Position numbers and translations under genes: made by a program
Part shown: positions 11,501-21,802 of the stretch, one piece after another
Layout of the letters: each line of letters starts with the position of its first letter
Numbering within the stretch: the first letter of the stretch is position 1
The notes under the pieces: generated by a model
What the model was told of the DNA's origin: nothing
Databases searched by the model: none
The model's input: the letters and a program-made list of their open reading frames with translations, nothing else
Origin: Calocera cornea HHB12733
Lineage: Eukaryota; Basidiomycota; Dacrymycetes; Dacrymycetales; Dacrymycetaceae
Direction: 5' to 3'
DNA: 64,000 nt
Assembly: GCA_001632435.1 (NCBI GenBank)
Contig: KV423933.1
Coordinates: 138,452-202,451, forward strand

Positions 11501-14500
11501 CATAGGATTGCGGCGCATGCGCACAAACAGGTACGTGTAACCTACCCACTGGACGGCTTCGGTTACGTTTGCAACAGTCCCCAGGGATATCTCTGCATTT
11601 AGAGAGTCTATCATTCCGACGATGAATTTGGACTCAATTGGATGCTAAATCGGAGGTGAATCAGTAGCGTCTTTCGTTCGACACACGGATAGTCATACCT
11701 GAGAGGTTATCGCGTCGAGATAGTGATCTAGCTTGTCATGAGTCGTAGCGATGTACCCGACACCGCTCGTCTCCATGCCAGGGCGACCGGCGCGACCAAA
11801 AATCTGGGTTAAATTAGACTATTGTCTCTATCGGGAGGAGCATGGACAAACCTGAAGGACATCAAGCACCGACAGGTCGACAAAGGAACCTTTGCCACTG
11901 TCATATACTTGGGTTCCTTTGATGATGACCGCATGTGCTGGCAGATTGACACCCCACGCCAGTGTGGCGGTACAGCACAGGACCTGGTTTTCGCATCAGA
12001 GCTTGCCACACTCGGGAATGACACGGTGGTCTTACCTTTATGGCTCTTGCCTCAAACATCTTCTCCATCATGTTTCTGTCTGATCGAAGCATACCCGCAT
12101 GATGAATACCGAATCCCCGATCGAATAGTTGCTTCATTTCCTTGTTTCGAGATGTCCCGATCTCACGGCGGAAACTGTCATACTGGGGATGTTCAGAAGT
12201 ATCGAAATCTTCCAGATTGCCCTCGAGCAGGGCCGCTTCCCGGATTGCTTCGGCACTTTTGACAGTCTCTTTACGCGCGTGAACGAACACCATCACTTGA
12301 TGGCCCTCCCTCACAAGGTCCGATACCTTCTTGAACACGACGGCATCGAGGTTCTTCTTGGACTGCTGGCTGTTTGGTTTCCCTTTCACGCCGAGGAAAT
12401 GCTGTTCGAGCGGAACAGGTCGGAAGGACGAGTCAAAGAAGAAGAGGCCAGTGTACCGAGACACGCGCAAGAAGTCAGCGACATCGACGTAGTTGGGCAG
12501 CGTGGCGCTGAGTCCGACTATACGGATCAGAGATTGGCTCGACTCGACCTGTCGGAGGGTCCGCGCCACGATGGTCTCGATCACGGCACCACGCTCTTCG
12601 TTCAGCAAATGTACTTCATCGATAATTAACAGCCGGACTTTCTGCATGTCTTGGGTTCAGTAATTGCCGCTTGATTATATGTCGTGCATACCGAGGCGAG
12701 TTCCCCTTCACCAGTAGGCTTGCGCGTGACGACATCCCACTTTTCAGGCGTTGTCACGATCATCTGCGTTTCGGCAATCTCTTGGCGCGTCATTTGCATA
12801 TCACCTATCAGGCTGGATATGAGGAACCTTAAATGCTGTTGACTGAGAGCGTACCAGTAAGCTCCCTGACTTTGACGTTGAGCCAGGCCAATCGCTTGCC
12901 AATCTTGCGAACAATCTCAGCTGCAAGAGCTTTCATCGGCGCTCTATGAATTTCAAATCAGCTCATGACAGAACATCTCGAGATGCGATTTGTACACATA
13001 GATGATCTTGAAGTCGTCCCGTCTGATGGCAGCGGCCATTGCCACAGGTTTGATTGAATGAACGTCGCCCATCAAGTATTGAGATATTACACGCAATATC
13101 GATAAGACAGCGACATCGGTTTTCCCCTGACATCTGGTCAATACTGAATAAAGATCAGGCCAGTAGAATGCTTACCGCTCCGGTCGGTGCTGGAAGGTTC
13201 TTCAGATGACGTCCTTCACAGTGAGAAATATGCACATACCACAGATGAGCATATTTTCGTTCGTTCCGTATGCTGTTGGGTATACGACTGATTGGATACG
13301 ATTCAGAGACTTGTACCCTGGGAATGAACCTCTCGCCAGATTGTCCAACTCGGAAACGAGCATAAGCCGTTCTCCGATTCGTGGCGGTACAGGCTTTGCA
13401 GGCGGAATGATGACTTCCTCTGCCTCTTCGCCATCCTCTCGTGTCGTCCCAAGGGGCAGAACGAATCTACTTCCCGTAACCGACAGCATTGCTCCCCCCA
13501 CACCAGACGAGTAGACATGGGGATATTGCGGCATCGTGTCTGCTGCATGCGCAGTGGGTATTACGGGGCGGCCTGTCGCATCCCGCAAGGCGGCTTCACG
13601 TGCCTTCTTTGAGGATTCCTCGGTGAAGGGCAATGGACCTCCCACTAGAAGCACATCAGACATGAATGCCAAAGACGCTCCGTAACGACGCACCTAAAGC
13701 CTCTGTCGTCCCATTCATCCGGTTCTTCTTTGACTTGCGATGCGGTTGAGTGTCGCGATTGGTGTATGATTCGCGTGCATCGTCGTTGGATTGGACCAAC
13801 TCTGTCAACTGGATACATGCTTAGCCGGCACTACCTGCGCGAGCGCGGTGAATACTCACCTGTCGACCTATCTCAGCTCGGTGGGTCATGATATCCATGA
13901 TGAGATCCATCTCCCCAAATCCTATCAGCTCCGCAACCTCCACCGAGACTTGGTCATCCGATTTGGGAGATAGAAGAGCTTCTGCTAGTACCGGCAGCAG
14001 AGGGAGCAAGTTTGGTTTGCTAAGAACTCTGTCAGCTGGAATTCGGGCTGGCGACAACACTCTCTCACTTCCTTATCTTTGACATTAGGTCGTCGTCCGG
14101 CGTGTTGTCTGCATCGGTATGGGCGTGTTCGGGGGACATCCATAGGTCCATGACAGATGGGGCAGGATCATTGTCGAAATCCGACTCGTCAATCGATGAG
14201 GACATGGCTACAAGCCGTCAGTTCGAACTTCGTTCAGCAACACCTAGGGCATACGCTGCTTCCCGGATACTCTGTAGCAGTGATGAGAGCTGTTCGTATT
14301 GACATGGTAATTGAGCACTGCGTACCTCTCCCAGTCCTCCAGCGCACGGAGGATCTCCTCGACATCCGCCTGTACATCCTCAGTCGACGCCGACCCGCCC
14401 ACCAACGACTGCAGATGCTGCTGAAACCCGACCATAACTGCTCCGACTTGAAGGATGTTAGAAGGTGCCGAGTCCAGTCTAGACGGTTATAGAAATTGGT

Positions 14501-14633
14501 CGCGTATATGCAGAATGAGTTGATTTGCCAGGAATTCCTACTCGCCCAGCAAGCGCGCGAACTTCGCTGTCGCGTGGTTCGCTGCATCATAATCAGGGTC
14601 CAGCTCGACCTTCTGCCAGTGGCTGTCAACCAT
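8585..14633 (-). CDS. slh1: Slh1/ASCC3-type Ski2-like RNA helicase, two cassettes (RQT complex)
   Basis: A gene of about 6 kb with many short introns. The proposed start is the ATG at 14633 ([16 protein letters not shown]), and the stop is at 8585. The N-terminal part holds [17 protein letters not shown] near 13900, then [20 protein letters not shown] just before the first helicase motor, a block typical of Slh1/ASCC3 and unlike Brr2. Cassette 1 has Walker A APTGAGKTDVA (assembled across introns at about 13240-13100) and the DEVH box [13 protein letters not shown] near 12600, then [16 protein letters not shown]. Cassette 2 has Walker [12 protein letters not shown] near 10030 but a degenerate DExH position (VIFEDIDAL). 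The protein ends in an Ala/Pro-rich tail. In yeast and humans this helicase splits collided ribosomes and acts in ribosome-associated quality control. Exon edges were not all resolved. Confidence 0.88.
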
Positions 14634-14747
14634 CTTTGTCCTCTGGCCCATCTATGTTCAGACCACCCTAGGTTGCTTGACATTGTACCAATCTTCAGAG
14701 GCTGGCCTTCGGATCCATAGTGACCACCTGTTTCACTGAGTGCGAAG
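14634..14747. promoter_or_regulatory. Compact bidirectional promoter between slh1 and the virilizer gene
   Basis: Only 114 bp lie between the two proposed start codons, which face away from each other. Any 5' leaders and core promoter elements must share this stretch. No clear TATA box was seen. Confidence 0.6.
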
Positions 14748-17700
14748 ATGCCGCTCGTATTTCTGTCGACTTTGACTCCAACGAACGCGCTGGCAGCGGT
14801 TCGATTCGCTCGACCGACCCATGTCTCATCACTCCGCATCATACCCTCATCGTTGGCACCGTTTCCGGAGCTGCAAGATTTCTCTTCGTGCGCTCTATTA
14901 TCTGCTACTTTCTTATCGATGCTCACTTACAGTTGATGCAGCGAAACTGAGCCTGCGTCGTTCTCGTTAGAGGTCTTCTTCAACTGGCAGACTTTACCCT
15001 CTGGAAATGACAAGCCCCGCGCCTCTAATACCCTCTTGCATTCCACGTTGCATTATAATGGAGAAGATTTGGAATATGATATTGACCCTGATGAACAGGT
15101 ACTTATAGCTCCGCCATGATCTGGAGTGACGACTGACAATAGATCGTAGCTCGTGACGCGCCTGCTGATTCTCAAGGGACAATTCACATCGCTGACCTTG
15201 GCCGTCTATGGACGAGATGCCTCTGAGCCCAGGAAGCAAGAAGAAGCTGAAGAAACCGCACCAGTGCAATTGAGGGTTTCGGGTCCGACTTATGAGCCTG
15301 TTCCTCTCCCAACACGGTCGCTCACACCGCTACCTGCGTCTCTTGACCCGAGTCGTATCTCGGACCCTCTGACCCTGCCGCGACGTTTGCTCTCTTCAAC
15401 AGCAACCAATATGGACATCATCGACGTCATTAGGCGGAATCTTGCCTTTCCACATGCATCCACGAGCGAAGTCACCCTCGACCAAGTCCTGTACAGCTAT
15501 GAAATCGGCGAAGACTGGATGCAGGAACTTATCGAAGTTCTCGAAGGTCCGCTTGATCCCGGCGAGGTTACGGATGATGCTCTGCAAAACATCAACGAAC
15601 GGTTACTGGAAATTGTCGCACAATCGGTAAGTACAACTGTTTCCGCGTCGATATTGTCTAATGGATGAGCAGCCTTCTCCTGAGACGATTGGACGACTTT
15701 TGTCCGTCCTCAGCTTGCACTCCTCGGTACTTGTTGACAGCATTCTGCCAATAATACTGGACTCAAGTCTCGGTCCCTCGATATATCCTGCCCTCGTCGA
15801 TGCATCATCCAGCTCGGCTGTTTGCCAGCATCTGCGCCGGAGAGGTCTACCCGCGGATCTGGATCCTCCAATCTACCAGCGCATGAACCAAAACATACAC
15901 ATGTGGGAGACTCTGCGAGATGGATTTATTGATATGTCCTGGATCTCAACGAATATCTGGCTCCCCGGCTTTCTGCCGTCCGTCCTGGAAGCGCTGGGAT
16001 CTTCTGCGGAGCTGTCAGCTTGGCCTCATAACCTCAAACTGAAAGTGGCCGTGACAGCTCTACTGGCGCTGATGTCTATGACGACGCACGAGGGGGAGAC
16101 CATTGGAATGAAGGCTAGAGCTATATTGGAAATGTGGCTGAGTGAACCTACGGTTGTTGAGGTGAATTCGAACGATTCCGTGTTGCGCAGAGAGTGTCTA
16201 ACAGGTGACAGATCATGCTGGACGCGCTCGCTCATCCCAACATCAAAGGAAGTTTGTCATCAGGTATAGGAGAACCGTTGATGGAAAGGGTGAAATCCAT
16301 CGCCTCCTCCACGACGCTGCAACAAAACGGTTTGGCGGGACATACCCCTGTGAATGGACATGGTGGGACAAACCGAATTGTCGGAGACCTCGACTCCGCA
16401 GCCGCCTATCTCACGGCAGCTTCCAAGCAGTGGCCGACCGATGGTTTGCAGCAGCTCCACGCAAGCCTCAAGGCTGTGCTCAGCCAAGTCACCGCCGATG
16501 GTGACAAACGGCCCATTATGCATGCATTCTGGCGACGAAATACCTCTGCAGTGCAGTGCATTGCCCTTGTCCTACTCGAAGCAACCCGACAATTATCGGA
16601 CCAAAATTGGGAGCTTACCGATGCGACACCCGCTCGCGATATCGTTCAAGCCGCACAATCGAGTCTTCAAATTCTTCAGCACATGGTCCCCGAATTCGGC
16701 ATCTTGTCTGGCATGATGCCCCTCATTATCCGGTCTTTGGTGTCACTCCTGGTCTCTCTGCGACAGCCGACTTATGCAACGAGATACTCAGCTGAGACAT
16801 CAGTCCGAGTCGACTGCGAGGGCTTGGTGGCTCAGTTGTCTGAAATGGATGCCGACGGAAACTTCGTTCATTCGGGAGCGGATGCTATATTGCCGGCGCT
16901 GCTGCAAGATTCTCTCCATTGGGACGAGGGAATTGATCCGCTCAGCAGAGCGACCGCTGCTGCCGACCTCTTGACGGTCCTGCTCGACGTCAACCATGGT
17001 TCAAGAGCACGGAATGAGTCATGGACGAATCAACTCATTGCCCAGCTGCCGATGATTCACTCTCTGTTATGCGCTCTGGATGCTGCTCGAAGTCAGCAAC
17101 TGGTCAACATTATACAAGATATTGACGACGAGGATTTCGGCATCCTCGATTGGCTCGTACTGGAGCGATTGGCCTCCGTCAAGGAAGATGCAGCTGTTGG
17201 AGGATCGGACGGATTGAAGGTGGCTAAGGATGCCTCTCAAAGCTTCGCCGATCTTCGAGTACGACGATCTCTCGAATTCGTGACCAGCGTCGGACCGAGC
17301 CGACTGGAAGCGTTCTTGGAGCCGGATAGACCGGTTGCAGCCGCTATGGCTGTAGCACTGTGGAGGGTCTGGGATCGACCGATTTCACAGGCGCATTGCA
17401 TGGCAGAGCAGATTCTGGCCCGTCCCCAGACCGATTCTCGACTGAAACCGGTAGCTGCGGCAATTCTCATGGCGAACGCTTCCTCCAAGGATGCCGGAAA
17501 TACGATAATGGAAGTCCTCCCCCAGCTTCTGCCGCTATTGACTTCAGTGCAGAGTGACGTCGTCCATAAGCCAGGTCAACTGTTGCGGGCCGTCGGCTCC
17601 ACAATTGCGTTCCTACCGGAGTTGGAAGAGCAGATCACAGTGGAATGGCAACGCGGTGAGGTGACTCTCGAGTCTGCTGTCTCGCTCCTCGATCGAGCAT

Positions 17701-18290
17701 TGAACTTCTTCCCTATCACCGAAGGAGTTGTCACCGGCATACCAGTCCCGACACTTTCCGAAGGCACAGCGGCAAGGTTCAAAGGGCTTGTCGAAGTCCT
17801 CCTGGGTGGGGAAAAGGCCGAATTCCTAACAACGTTGCTGGCCCGGTTGTCTTTGCCGCTCATATCGACCCCATTACCGGAGCGCAGGGCGGTGTCTCCA
17901 TTGCTTGGATCTGCACTCCGCACTCTCGTGCAATCTCAAACTGCTCGCCCTCCAACGACGCCGCTATCAAGACCATTGAGTGGCCTAGACGGAGGCCTCC
18001 GAACCGCACCACCCTCAGCGCGCAAGTCCAGTCCCTTGGCTTCACTGGCGAAGAACTACTCCAGAAACGATTTCCGTGAGCTCCGTACGTTACCGCAGGC
18101 TAGGCTGAACACGAGCCGTCCGCCGAGCCGGCACGTCGACGAGTTCGAGCTAAATCCTGAGGGAGGGGCGGTTGGTGCTGTTCCGGCGGTACCCGCCTCG
18201 GCCGCTACCATATCTACGTTTGGTGCCGGGCAAGGACCTGCAGTACCGACCGGCGCGCAGAGCGGCATTATGCCCTTCTATACCGTCTGA
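14748..18290 (+). CDS. Virilizer-like subunit of the m6A mRNA methyltransferase complex
   Basis: Five exons join in frame: 14748-14887, 14942-15098, 15150-15626, 15673-16161 and 16212-18290, giving about 1113 residues. The N-terminus reads MPLVFLSTLTPTNALAAVRF, then VSSLRIIPSSLAPF, and after the second intron LILKGQFTSLTLAVYG. These three blocks follow the order of the virilizer N-terminal domain (large protein KIAA1429/VIRMA, Vir). The long middle and C-terminal part is helical and HEAT-like, with a Ser/Pro-rich, Gly/Ala-rich tail. In animals and plants, virilizer is the scaffold of the METTL3/METTL14 writer complex in the nucleus. The family call rests on the N-terminal domain only. It is shorter than animal virilizer (about 1800 residues). 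Confidence 0.75.
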
Positions 18291-18560
18291 TCGCACAAGG
18301 ACAAGATACTACGTGGACAATATCGTGACATTTTGGTAGACCCTTTGGAGTCAAGATATCCTTTGTTACAAAACCGTTCTGTATCCTTGAGGTATAGTGA
18401 TGATGATGTATCGTTAGCTTCATAAGTGTTACAAAGACCGAGGGGAAACGAAGTGGATCGAGGATGATCAGGGGTAGGGTTCGCGTAGATGAGATGATGT
18501 TTGAGATCGCGAGTCATTTGAGATATGACTGCCAAATCCAATTCGCAACCAGGGACGCGT

Positions 18561-20942
18561 TCATGCTGCAACGTAAGGGGCTCGATGATGAAGGCCGTCG
18601 TCGCTCTCTAATATTGGTGCTTCCTCAATTTGGGGAGACACATGAAAGTATTCCGAGTAGTCGGATGCGGGTCGGGGTGAAGATGGCGTCGGCTCCGGAG
18701 GTGTGACCGGTGTCTTCTTCCCAATATGGTAGGTCCTCTTCCTCCTCGCCTTGATCGGCGCTCGCTCAGGTGGTGCGCCACCGATGCCGGAAATAGCTGC
18801 CTTTGGCACAGCACTTCTAACTGCGTAATGCTGCATCGACCTGGTGTAGGGCGACAGTGTCTGATGCGAGTTTGTAAGCATTGCCAGCTGGTTGACTCGG
18901 GCATTGACGGCGGGCTTGAGCACGATCCCACGCTCGCTGCCGTATTCCGACCGAGGAGGGGAGCCGACGCCGAGCTGATCAAATGGCGACAAATGAGCGT
19001 GCGAAAGGCGCTGTGTTATGCTGCCGCTGCGAGCGCGGGCGAAAGCTTTTGCAGAGGAGGGCGAGGCAGGCTCGTCTTCTTCTGTCGGGGGCACCTCAGA
19101 GGATGGGGGAGTCGAGCCGGAATAGGTCAAGCCACTTGAGGACCGAGATGGTCGGGCGGATGACTGCGCCACAGGTTGAGCAGACAATGGCGGACGCTGG
19201 CTCTGCATTGTACTGGGAGTTGTCGACGGCGGGCTGTGCCTTCGTGACGCAGGCATGGATCGTGTCCGGGCCATTGCTTGCGTCGTGCCAAGTAATGACG
19301 GGGTATATGTCCGATGAGGCAGCGAGTATGCAGACTCGCCGACGGAGAACGATGATCGAGCAGACATAGGAGGCGACTGGACCATCGTCGGATCCTCGCT
19401 TTCCCAGCCATGGAAGTATCCAGCAGGGCCTAAACTGAGCGGGCTCGACCGCGGCCCGACAGCCATGGCGACAGGAGTGCTGGCGGCGCTCGGCGGGGTG
19501 TGGATGCGCAGCCCGAGCGGCATGCTGTTCGTGCGAGAGAATCGGAGCATCGGCACTGTCGGCACGCCATGGATGGACATGCTCCTGCTCGGTACCGCAC
19601 GCACGGTGCCCTGCGTCGACCGCACGGTGGCCGTATCGCTCGGTGTACCGATGAGGCTCTGGGAGTGCAAGACCCGCGGACGGGTGACGGTGCCGCCACC
19701 GACCGCGTAGATCGTTTCGTAATCCACCGCGGGCTCGACGACGCTCTCGTCCCAGTACTCGCTCGCGGGTGCGTCCGTCTGCCATGTGCTCGGTCCGGCG
19801 GCTTCCGACTGCTCCCACAGCTCGTCTGCTTCTGCCAGCTCGGCAGGCACGCCGTCCAGCGCTTCTGGTTCTTCGGCGAGCTCCCCTAGCCCACTGCTGC
19901 CCTGCCATAGCTTGGCGAAGCCGGAGTAGTCGCCCTTCGCGGGCAGCTCCTCAGGTCGCAAGCCGTATGTCGGGTCGTAGTTCTCGATCTCGGGGAAGGT
20001 GGATGATGATGACGATGCCCGCGCAGGGTTGGAGGAAGTAGAGATGACCGATCGCGGGGAGTGCGAGGAGGATGCGTGTGAGTAGGAGCGAGAGGTCGTG
20101 CTTCGTGCTTGCGAGAATGGCTGCTGGACAGATGGGGGCGTGTATGCTGACGGCGGAGGCGCTGGCTGTGGCTGAGGAGGAGCATAGTACGTCTGCTCGC
20201 CCTGCTGGGACACGCTCTCGAAGTCCGTATCCTCCGTCGGTTGGTGGGCAAACTTGCGCGCATACGGTACCTCAACACGAGCGACGGCGCTCAGCTCGCG
20301 CGAGAACCACCGCTGGGAGAGCTTGTGGATGATGCTTGGCAGGTCCTCTCTGAACATCTCCCGGAGCTGGCCCTCGATCTCCTTCTGGATGTACTTCTGG
20401 ATCACGCCGATCCTGTCGAACGTGCTGTTGACATCGACGTTCTGCAGCGGGTCGGTCTTGAACACCAGGGTGATGCCCTTCTGCTTCGAGACGACGAGGA
20501 CGACGTAGGAGTTGAGCTTGAAATTGGATAGGCGGAGGTTCATGGGGACGACGAGCGGGGCTTGGGCTGCGACCATCCCGCGCCCCTCGTCCAGCAGGTG
20601 GCCCTCTCGCTTCTTGTGTATCAGAGGGTTTGCCTGGAGAACGATCAGAAGCCGCATACAACACCCTATCGCCACACGCACCTGGACCTTGGTCCGCAAC
20701 ACGATATACGCATCTCCGGAATAGCTCAGTCTGAAGATTCCCCGAAACTGGTCCATGGTGACCTCGCCAATGTCGCGCACCTCGAGCTCGGGCGGCTGGG
20801 TGCCCATCTCGAGCTCGACGACCTCGATCTTGTCGGCGATGATGGGTGGCTTGGAGCCCTTGTTGAGCGCGGACTCGAGCATCTCGCGGGCCGAGGCGTG
20901 GAACTGGTCGCTGAAGCGCGGCCAGTTGAAGTTGAACGCCAT
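18561..20942 (-). CDS. mdm34: Mdm34, ERMES complex subunit with SMP domain
   Basis: The start is the ATG at 20942 (MAFNFNWPRFSDQFHASARE). One in-frame intron of 48 bp (20681-20634) splits VQ from ANPL, and the frame then runs to 18561, giving about 777 residues. Residues 1 to about 200 form the SMP lipid-binding domain: KPPIIADKIEVVELEMGT, FRGIFRLSYSGDAYIVL, APLVVPMNLRLSNF and IGVIQKYIQKEIEGQLREMF are close to the fungal consensus. The remainder is long, disordered, and rich in Ser and Pro. With Mmm1, Mdm12 and Mdm10 this protein tethers mitochondria to the ER and passes phospholipids between them. The gene is convergent with the virilizer gene, with 270 bp between stops. Confidence 0.95.
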   Translation of the reverse strand: MAFNFNWPRFSDQFHASAREMLESALNKGSKPPIIADKIEVVELEMGTQPPELEVRDIGEVTMDQFRGIFRLSYSGDAYIVLRTKVQVRVAIGCCMRLLIVLQANPLIHKKREGHLLDEGRGMVAAQAPLVVPMNLRLSNFKLNSYVVLVVSKQKGITLVFKTDPLQNVDVNSTFDRIGVIQKYIQKEIEGQLREMFREDLPSIIHKLSQRWFSRELSAVARVEVPYARKFAHQPTEDTDFESVSQQGEQTYYAPPQPQPAPPPSAYTPPSVQQPFSQARSTTSRSYSHASSSHSPRSVISTSSNPARASSSSSTFPEIENYDPTYGLRPEELPAKGDYSGFAKLWQGSSGLGELAEEPEALDGVPAELAEADELWEQSEAAGPSTWQTDAPASEYWDESVVEPAVDYETIYAVGGGTVTRPRVLHSQSLIGTPSDTATVRSTQGTVRAVPSRSMSIHGVPTVPMLRFSRTNSMPLGLRIHTPPSAASTPVAMAVGPRSSPLSLGPAGYFHGWESEDPTMVQSPPMSARSSFSVGESAYSLPHRTYTPSLLGTTQAMARTRSMPASRRHSPPSTTPSTMQSQRPPLSAQPVAQSSARPSRSSSGLTYSGSTPPSSEVPPTEEDEPASPSSAKAFARARSGSITQRLSHAHLSPFDQLGVGSPPRSEYGSERGIVLKPAVNARVNQLAMLTNSHQTLSPYTRSMQHYAVRSAVPKAAISGIGGAPPERAPIKARRKRTYHIGKKTPVTPPEPTPSSPRPASDYSEYFHVSPQIEEAPILESDDGLHHRAPYVAA

Positions 20943-21802
20943 GGTGGTTCACCAAGGCGCTGCACTGTTGAGGTACCGGACGGTCGGTTGGTTGTCGGTG
21001 TGGTAAAGGGGGCAAGATTGGCTATCGATGTTTTGCGCGGGGTGCCTGCCGTGACCAGGGGTTGTGCCTCAGGCGGCCTCCATCTCCTGTGCTAATTATC
21101 GACGATTTCGCAGTGCAGGTGGGGTCGGGCGGGGGGCCAGCGTAGGTCTTGCGCGGGGTAAGGCGGCGGGTGAAGTCGTAGCTGTCACCGAGTGAGAGTT
21201 GCCGACGTTGCTGTCAGTGAGTGCCTGGACGACGAGAGGAGGCACTACTGATTTGCAGAGTGCCAATGCACAGGACAGCGCGGATTCAAGCCCAAGCCGA
21301 CTGGCTCCGCGTTCATGACCGCCGCGCCCCGGCCGCCACGGGTCCCTTCGGCACACAACAACACCCCGCTACCGTGGCCAAGAGCTGCCAGGATGACTTT
21401 TGTCTCCGCTCACCGCCGGCCCCGCTCGACCATGGACTCCACGGCGCTACAAGCGCGGACCAACTTAATCCATTTCCAGCTCCGCCCCTCCGACTCATCG
21501 TAAATTCAAAAACCATCCCCAGCTTCCTTCCGGCACACAGTCGCACATCCCATTGTTTTCCACTCTCCACCCTGCTCGATCGACACTCTACAGGATTAAT
21601 TCTTGTTTTAACTGTCAACAATCCGCTATCCTCCGTCTTGCCTCTCTGTCTGCCGCTGGTGAACGCCGCCTTTTCGCCTTCCGTAGGGATTGGCGCGCAT
21701 ATAGCCAGCATCGCTCGGACATCGACTCCTCGCTCACACCTGTACTCCACTTCTGTTCTCTTCCCGTTGTCTGTCGCTGCACGCTACAGCATCCTGTCCG
21801 AT
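20943..21802. other. Intergenic region at the edge of the accessory island
   Basis: This is the promoter side of both mdm34 and the gene at 21803, which face away from each other. No coding frame was accepted and no repeat was noticed. Confidence 0.5.

Noticed and set aside
8585..14633. Brr2 (U5 snRNP helicase) as identity of the two-cassette helicase
   Set aside because: The block [20 protein letters not shown] before motor 1 and the short N-terminus fit Slh1/ASCC3 rather than Brr2.
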